A stretch of 7,804 bases of DNA, taken from an uncultured Oscillibacter sp. (GTDB taxonomy: Bacteria > Bacillota_A > Clostridia > Oscillospirales > Oscillospiraceae). The notes beneath the pieces are model-generated. The model had not been told where the DNA came from. It did not search any database and worked only from the letters and a program-made list of their open reading frames with translations. Made by a program: the position numbers and the translations under genes. Every line of letters starts with the position of its first letter. The first letter of the stretch is position 1. This document shows, one piece after another, positions 1-4,800 of this stretch. The stretch lies in the NCBI GenBank assembly GCA_951800675.1, contig CATOKC010000147.1, positions 1 to 7,804 on the forward strand, in the 5' to 3' direction.

Positions 1-2
1 GC

Positions 3-227
3 ATTTCCTACTCCCTGCTGTGCCGCTGGTTCCGGGCGGCTGTCCTCCCGCTGGATGAAAGTCTGTGCGCCACCCTGCTCCATCATGAGAACAGAAAAAA
101 GTGTGTCCGCTGTGGTGAATTGTACGTTCCAAAATCCAACCGGGCGAAATACTGCCCGAATTGCGCCAGGCAGGAGAAGCGGAAAAAGGCCCGTGACAGA
201 GTGCGCCGACATAGGGCTGGTGTGTAA
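3..227 (+). CDS. Basic zinc-ribbon protein, C-terminal fragment (5' end outside window)
   Basis: The frame is open from the left edge (first full codon at 3) to TAA at 225-227 and gives 74 residues; the start lies outside the window. In the sequence: a hydrophobic or amphipathic opening (ISYSLLCRWF), then a four-cysteine zinc ribbon with Cys at fragment residues 34, 37, 51 and 54 (C-x2-C-x13-C-x2-C, containing KYCPNC), then a strongly basic tail rich in Arg and Lys (EKRKKARDRVRRHR). This build is common at the C-terminus of nucleic-acid-binding proteins of phages and mobile elements, so DNA or RNA binding is a reasonable inference, but I do not recognise the family. A 78-residue alternative frame at 55-291 has no such pattern and is a shadow. 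The hairpin at 240-266 begins 13 bases after the stop and may end this transcript. Confidence 0.6.
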   Translation: MSYSLLCRWFRAAVLPLDESLCATLLHHENRKKCVRCGELYVPKSNRAKYCPNCARQEKRKKARDRVRRHRAGV

Positions 228-239
228 CGCTTTAGGGGC

Positions 240-266
240 AAAAAAGCCTTGGTATTTCAAGGCTTT
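240..266 (-). terminator. Hairpin with T-tract on the minus strand (possibly bidirectional)
   Basis: AAAGCCTTG (243-251) and CAAGGCTTT (258-266) form a perfect 9-bp stem with a 6-base loop. The six A bases at 240-245 become a six-T run directly after the stem when read on the minus strand, which is the classic intrinsic terminator form. On the plus strand the hairpin is followed only by TTT within the stem. It may still help to end the zinc-ribbon transcript, whose stop codon lies 13 bases upstream. Confidence 0.55.
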
Positions 267-318
267 CCGGGTGTGGTCGATAGGGGGGTAGATACTTTTA
301 TCAAATATCTGCTGAAAC

Positions 319-350
319 GGCGTTCTAAAGGCGTACAAATAGGCGCAAAA
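319..350. repeat. Three loose tandem repeats headed by GGCG
   Basis: GGCGTTCTAAA (319-329), GGCGTACAAATA (330-341) and GGCGCAAAA (342-350) follow one another head to tail with an 11-12 base period. They share GGCG and an A-rich second half. A one-turn period could mean a protein-binding array (regulator or recombinase arm site), but three imperfect copies of a short motif may also be chance. Confidence 0.3.
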
Positions 351-396
351 AAACCGGGGCGCGGGGGCCATCATTTCGGCTCCCGCGCCCCGGTTT
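347..396 (-). terminator. Strong GC-rich intrinsic terminator, best on the minus strand
   Basis: Positions 351-365 and 382-396 are a perfect 15-bp inverted repeat (AAACCGGGGCGCGGG and its complement). Four more pairs (one G-T) extend the stem inward to a loop at about 370-377. The seven A bases at 347-353 give a seven-T tract directly after the stem on the minus strand. On the plus strand the stem ends in TTTAT, a weak tract, so the site could work both ways. It insulates the promoter at 400-429 from upstream plus-strand transcription, and would stop minus-strand transcription that has run antisense through the HTH gene. Confidence 0.75.
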
Positions 397-399
397 ATA

Positions 400-429
400 C
401 TGGCAATCGGCTTTCAACTGTGATATGAT
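400..429 (+). promoter_or_regulatory. Candidate sigma-A promoter with extended -10 for the HTH gene
   Basis: TATGAT at 424-429 is a 5-of-6 match to the -10 consensus and is preceded by TG at 421-422 with one base between, forming an extended -10. At 18-bp spacing, CTGGCA at 400-405 is a 4-of-6 match to the -35 consensus; a poor -35 is typical when the -10 is extended. Transcription would start near 436, leaving a leader of about 25 bases before the ATG at 461. The site lies just past the terminator at 347-396, as expected for an independently controlled gene. Confidence 0.55.
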
Positions 430-445
430 ACTGTCAAATCTGAAT

Positions 446-452
446 AGAGAGG
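446..452 (+). promoter_or_regulatory. Ribosome binding site that sets the HTH gene start
   Basis: AGAGAGG lies 8 bases before the ATG at 461, whereas the upstream in-frame ATG at 425 has nothing comparable. This sets the start at 461 and shortens the protein from 94 to 82 residues. Confidence 0.65.
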
Positions 453-460
453 TTTTCAGA

Positions 461-709
461 ATGGATAAGGAAAAGGAATTGATCGACTATCCCACCATCA
501 AAGCCGCCGTCGCTGGCGAGGCGTGGGCGATTGAAAAGGTGGTGGCCCACTATGCAGACTACATTGAAGAAACCTGCACCGTAGAAGTCAAAGGGCCGGA
601 TGGTTCCGTCAAGCGGTATGTGGACGAGGACATGAAGCAGACTGTCACCCAGCACTTGATCGAGGAAATTCCAAACTTTCCGTTGGCCGGTCATGAGGAC
701 AACGTGTAG
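461..709 (+). CDS. HTH_16-like ICE regulator
   Basis: An 82-residue acidic protein. It has the pattern of the small helix-turn-helix proteins (Pfam HTH_16 type) found in Firmicutes conjugative transposons: a leading 'YPTIKAAVAGEAWAIEKVV' helix pair, then 'HYADYIEE', a short strand region with DGSVKRYVDED, and a final helix ending in LIEEIPNFPL. Related proteins occur near sigma-like factors in Tn916-type elements and are thought to be regulatory. I chose the ATG at 461 because AGAGAGG (446-452) lies 8 bases upstream; the in-frame ATG at 425 has no ribosome binding site and falls inside the -10 element. The gene stands alone, has its own promoter, and faces the minus-strand operon tail to tail. 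Its targets cannot be read from the window. No recognition helix is obvious by eye, so the family call is from overall pattern. Confidence 0.75.
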   Translation: MDKEKELIDYPTIKAAVAGEAWAIEKVVAHYADYIEETCTVEVKGPDGSVKRYVDEDMKQTVTQHLIEEIPNFPLAGHEDNV

Positions 710-908
710 GGCTGCCCTGTCTGTCCTATCCCGGCCTTGCTTACCCTATACCCCCAGCGCCTACCGTTTACGCAAGCGCCCCACCTCCGGCGGGCCGCTC
801 GCGGCACCTGCGGAAAAGGTACACCCGCGCTGCGTCTGTACCTTTTCCGCAGGTCTGTATTCCTATCCCTGTTGACTACCTGCTATCATCAGGCAGGCGG
901 CTTCCCTG
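710..908. other. Non-coding gap between convergent genes with stacked palindromes
   Basis: This 199-base stretch lies between the stop codon of the HTH gene and that of the TTRAP-like gene. The short open frames across it (plus strand, 693-922) have no ribosome binding site and translate into Arg/Pro-rich low-complexity sequence, so I see no gene. It holds a small GCCGC/GCGGC palindrome (794-805), a large perfect inverted repeat (806-854), a direct repeat AGCGCC (756-761 and 775-780) and a weak CCTGC/GCAGG repeat (879-897). Possible roles are transcription termination, transcript processing, or a DNA site such as an origin of transfer. Confidence 0.5.
806..854. repeat. 18-bp perfect inverted repeat (large hairpin)
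   Basis: ACCTGCGGAAAAGGTACA (806-823) is exactly complementary to TGTACCTTTTCCGCAGGT (837-854), with a 13-base loop that can form three more pairs (CGC 826-828 with GCG 832-834). A second palindrome, GCCGC-TC-GCGGC (794-805), abuts its left side. Neither strand has a T-tract after the stem, so it is not a standard intrinsic terminator, although it lies just past the stop codons of both convergent genes. A DNA-level role is possible. Confidence 0.7.
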
Positions 909-1112
909 TTACTCGTCCGTAAAGAGAAAGCGCACGTCCTCAAAGTCGGCGTCCGTCATGGCCTCCAACTTCCTGATCGTCTGCCGGGCCAACGCCTGCA
1001 TATCCCCGTCCATATCGGGGAGGGCGGCGGTCATGCGGCCCATCGTCCTGCGCCGGTCGGCCTTGTAGTAGACGCAGACCAGGTTTTCTTCCTCAACTGT
1101 GAAATGTACCAT
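909..1112 (-). CDS. TTRAP-like small transposon-transfer protein
   Basis: A 67-residue acidic protein with the pattern of the small TTRAP family ('putative transposon-transfer assisting protein') of Firmicutes conjugative elements: an N-terminal 'F-x-x-E-E-N-L-V-C-V-Y' strand, a middle helix with acidic residues (DMDGDMQALARQTIRKL), and the characteristic 'KLEAMTDADFEDV' near the C-terminus. The molecular function of the family is not known; the name rests on context. It starts at ATG 1112, whose A is the last base of the TAA stop of the upstream gene. GGAGGT (1119-1124) lies 6 bases before the start, inside the last codons of that upstream gene, so its translation is probably coupled. It is the last gene of the minus-strand operon. 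Confidence 0.75.
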   Translation of the reverse strand: MVHFTVEEENLVCVYYKADRRRTMGRMTAALPDMDGDMQALARQTIRKLEAMTDADFEDVRFLFTDE

Positions 1113-1801
1113 TATCCTACCTCCAATTCGTGATTTTTCGTTTTGGCCGGGGCCTTTTGGGGAGCGGCGGCACTCTTGGCCTCGGCAAGCTGTTTTCGGA
1201 TAGAGGGCTTGCGGCCAATCTTGATCTTGAACGTGGCCGCACGGTTTTTCTGCCTGCCTTGGCGGGCGGCGGTCAGCAAGCCCCGCAAGGCGTCCTCGCT
1301 CTCCGGCTCATAGTGTCTGCTTACCACCTTGCCATGCTCCGAAACCATCCCATAGATGCCGTGATTGTACTGCTCATAGGGATAACGGCCCTCGGTTCCG
1401 TCCTCAAATTTCAGACTGACTTCCTGAATTGGAAGCGCCTGTTGTCCCAGCTTGGCGGCGTGCTGGCGGTAATCCAGCTCATAGAGATTGCCCATCACCT
1501 TGCCGTCCCGCAGGCCGGTGATCTCCACGGCGTAGGCCAAAATACTGTCCCCCGTGGTGGCGTGGAACGTCCAGGTATGGCTTGCTTGGCTCTCTTTCAG
1601 ATAGGCGTCACGCTCCCGGAAGCACTCGGTTCCACAGCGGCGGGACAGCCACAGCAGATGTGTGTTTTCCTCGGTGGGATGCCGCGCCGCCTCCATGAAC
1701 ATTTTAATGTCATAGCTGAAATCGCTCTTGTAATGCTCGGTGTTCAGCTCCATCACCGCCCCCAGGGAGGCGATGATGTCCACATCCTCATATTTTCGCA
1801 A
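1112..1801 (-). CDS. ICE accessory protein with the shared KPSIR C-terminal tail
   Basis: A 229-residue protein. It resembles proteins found beside polyvalent proteins in gut Clostridia ICEs, possibly the LPD28 type of large-polyvalent-protein-associated domain; I am not sure of the domain name. In order: an N-terminal region (YEDVDIIASLGAVMELNTEH), a central part with LLWLSRRCGTECFRERDAY and 'WTFHATTGDSILAYAVEI' suggesting alternating strands, 'GKVMGNLYELDYRQH', and a Lys/Ala-rich tail from about residue 197 (KPSIRKQLAEAK ... HELEVG). There is no signal peptide or membrane segment. The start is TTG 1801, chosen because GGAGG (1810-1814) lies 8 bases upstream and the 3-base gap to the previous stop fits tight operon spacing; the next in-frame candidates are farther from it. 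The tail matches the C-terminus of the upstream 1732-residue protein. The biochemical role is unknown. Confidence 0.7.
   Translation of the reverse strand: MRKYEDVDIIASLGAVMELNTEHYKSDFSYDIKMFMEAARHPTEENTHLLWLSRRCGTECFRERDAYLKESQASHTWTFHATTGDSILAYAVEITGLRDGKVMGNLYELDYRQHAAKLGQQALPIQEVSLKFEDGTEGRYPYEQYNHGIYGMVSEHGKVVSRHYEPESEDALRGLLTAARQGRQKNRAATFKIKIGRKPSIRKQLAEAKSAAAPQKAPAKTKNHELEVG
1119..1124 (-). promoter_or_regulatory. Ribosome binding site inside the C-terminal codons of the 229-residue gene
   Basis: GGAGGT is read from TTG-GAG-GTA (Leu-Glu-Val), in the same codon register as the site at 1810-1814, and lies 6 bases before ATG 1112 of the TTRAP-like gene. Confidence 0.75.
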
Positions 1802-1804
1802 TCG

Positions 1805-4800
1805 TCACACCTCCAAATCCTGCGATTTATCCTTGGTGGGGGCTTTCGGCTGCTGGCCCTCCTTGGCCGCTTTCAACTGCGCCCGGATAGAGGGCTTTTC
1901 CTGCTGGGCTTTCCGGGCCTTGGCCTGCAATTCGCTGGGCTTCTCGCCAGAGAGGGGCCGCAGGAACGAAATGCGGTCAACCACCCAAAAGGTGTTGTCG
2001 TTCAACTGCCGCTGCCATGCCCCGGCCTTGGGCGACCAGCGGAAGCTGTTTTCTTTCAGGATGTTCCGGGTGGCCTCGTCAGGCTTGCCCTCGAAGAAAA
2101 CTTGCAGGCGGTTGGCCTCCCGGTTGATCTCCACCGTGCCGCCGGCGAACTCCCAGCCCACAAAGGCGGTTTCCCGCTGGCGGGTCAACTGCTCTATGCG
2201 GCTGCGTACCTGCCGGATATTGGCGTTGTTATTAGACAACTGCCAGGGCAAAAAGGGGCTTCCTCCGCCGCCCTCGGCCACGCCGGACTGGAACGCCTCA
2301 ATGCTCTTTTGGGAGAGGTGGGGACAGCCCTCCAACGTCTTGTGCTTGCGGTAGTAGGCATTTACCGCTTTCATCATTTCCTGTGTGGCTTCCAGCTTTT
2401 CCAGCTTGGCTTGCAGTTTATCAATGGCGTTGGGGTCGTCGGCGCTGATGCCGCCCATACCGGTGCTGCGGATTTTATCAAGCAAGCCCTGAATATCCTG
2501 CCATTCCCGCATATTCTTATCATCGGCGGCGTTCTGCTTCTGCTTTTTCTTCACGGGGAAATTGGCAGGCCCGGCAATCATCACGGAGGGGACACGGGCG
2601 GCGATCTCATAGCCTTTATTCATGTTCTGTGCCAGCAGGCGGGCGTAGGTGTCAAGAAGCTGGTCTATCTTATCGTGAAATTCCGGGTCAACCCGCTTTT
2701 TCTGCCGCTGGGCGATCTCCACCGCCTTGTCCACCATGCGGCGATACTCCGCCGTGGCGCTGCCGGGCCGGTAGTCGTCAAAGCTGTTGGCTTCCTTGGC
2801 ACGGCGGGCCGCTCCCTCGTTGATGGTGTAATAGCGGACGGGGGCCTGCTCCGGGGCCTCCGGCTGTTCCGGGGCGTCGGTCTGCGGCTGTTCGGCAACC
2901 GGCTCCCCGGCTTCCTCCTTGGCCTCCACCTCACCGGGGGACGGGGCATTATTCAGAACACCGTCGATCATGTTCTCGTTCTGTTCGGTGGACAACTCGG
3001 CGGTACGCAGAGGATTTTCCCGCAAGAACTCCGGCACTTCCCGGAACCCCACATCATCGCAAAAATGGGCCTCCTGCCGGTCGCCGTGGCGAAGCACCAC
3101 CACGTCGGAAACGGAAAGGCTGTGTCCCTTGAAGTCGGCGGGGTGGTCGGTGTTGAATTGGCGGTAAATGCTTTCCAGCGTGTCAATGTCACGAAGCGGG
3201 GCAGTATACACCAGGTCATAATTCGCCGGGTCAACCGTTCGCCCGGTCGCCAGCAGGCGATAATACGGCTCAAAGCGGAAATCCCGCGTTTCCGGCCCGC
3301 CCCGTACCTGATAGATGGAAAAGGTGTTGTTCAGCTCCTTGTAGCGGTCGATGGTGTCCATCAGGGCGGCGGCGCGTTCCCGGAGGGCGGCGGGGGCCTG
3401 TTCGTCGTCCCGGATGCCCACAATCACCAGCTCAAAGGACGTGGGGCCAACCGCCTGCATTTCCCGGATAGTCCCGCCGATCTGATCTTCCCGGTTCTCG
3501 TAGCCTTTCATAAATTCCGGGTCATAGGCGCACATCAGGTCGTACAGCTCGGTGGAAATGCCCTCCGGCGTCGGCTCCACAGTGGGCAGGGCGGCTTGGG
3601 CCTCCCGTTCCGCCAGCGTCTTTTCCGCCCGCTCCCGCACATCGTCATGGAGGGGCAGCGAGTACAACCCGGAAGCAGAAGAAAAGCCCACGTTGTTCAT
3701 CACATAGTCAACCTGATCGTCTTTCAAGGCCCCAGCGGTAAAATAATTTTCCCTTGTGGGGGTATCGCTCACCTTGCCGCCCATTATATCGAAATGCAGG
3801 CCGGTTTCTATGTGGGTACAGATTTTGCTGTCAACAGCCAGCGTTGCATAGTACCAGCCAATGTACCCGCTGCTCTGATCGTCCGTGCCGTCGTACAGCT
3901 CCACATTCAGGACAGAGTAGGGCTTCAAGCCCTTTTGGGCGGCGATGGCGTTGTCCTTTGCCTCTTTCCGCAGCAGAGCGGCAACAGCGGCCTCTTTCGT
4001 GGCCTGCACGATCTCCGGGTTGTAATGCACCAAGGCGGCGTTGACATACTCGCTCTGCACCTTGACCGTTTTGGCTTTCGGTGTCCTGCAATTTCCCAGG
4101 GCCAGGGATGTACCATTGTCAAAACGAATACAAATATCGCTTGTCCCCCGCCACTTGCCCCGGCAGGGGGAGGTTTCGATCTTGCCCGTGGTACAGCCGA
4201 ACGTCCGGGCGATCACATCTATCCTGTCCTGCAAGGGCAGATTTTCATAGCCCTTGGCAATCTCAACGGCCTTTTTCTCCAACTCCGTGAGGACGGGGGC
4301 GGGCGGCTCCGCCTGCTCCGGCGGGGTCGCTTTTTCAGGAACAGAATTTTCCGGCTCTGTCGGCTCGGAGGGCGTTGCTTCCGACTCCGGCGCGACGGGG
4401 GACTCATAGCCAGCGGCGGCGTATTCCTCCACGGTCATACCGGCTGCGGCGGCTTCCTGTGCGATCTCGGCCTCCACCTGCTTTTTGTACTCCTGCAAAT
4501 CAACATCGAAGTCGGCCAGATGGGGCGGCTCCGGCAAGGGGATTTCTCCCCGATTGAGCATGGGGCGGCACTCCCGCACATAATTCAGCACAGCGTTGAA
4601 GTAGGCGGTCTGCTCCGGGGTCAGCGTTTCCCCGGACTGTAAGGGCCGCTGGGCCTCCCGTTCCATCGCGGAGAGGTTACAGTGCAGTTTCAGATAGGGG
4701 ATGAACTCACCCAAAATCATGTCTCGTTCGGCCTTGTCCTGCTCCCAGCCCTCTATGCCAGAGGTTTCAATGACGCTCTTTTTCCAATGCTCCGCCTGTG

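Noticed and set aside
55..291. A 78-residue plus-strand frame at the left edge
   Set aside because: It overlaps the zinc-ribbon frame (3-227), which has a clean four-Cys pattern and basic tail, and it runs through the hairpin at 240-266.
434..694. An 86-residue minus-strand frame opposite the HTH gene
   Set aside because: It has no ribosome site and no family resemblance. The plus-strand gene has a promoter, a ribosome site and a family pattern.
693..922. Two short plus-strand frames over the 710-908 gap
   Set aside because: They are Arg/Pro/Cys-rich with no ribosome site, and they read through the perfect 18-bp inverted repeat, which explains the sequence better.
1130..4642. A 1170-residue open frame on the plus strand
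   Set aside because: It is exactly antisense to the polyvalent and 229-residue genes, has no ribosome binding site and no recognisable domains, and is Leu/Gly/Val-rich as expected from the complement of GC-rich codons. It is a shadow.
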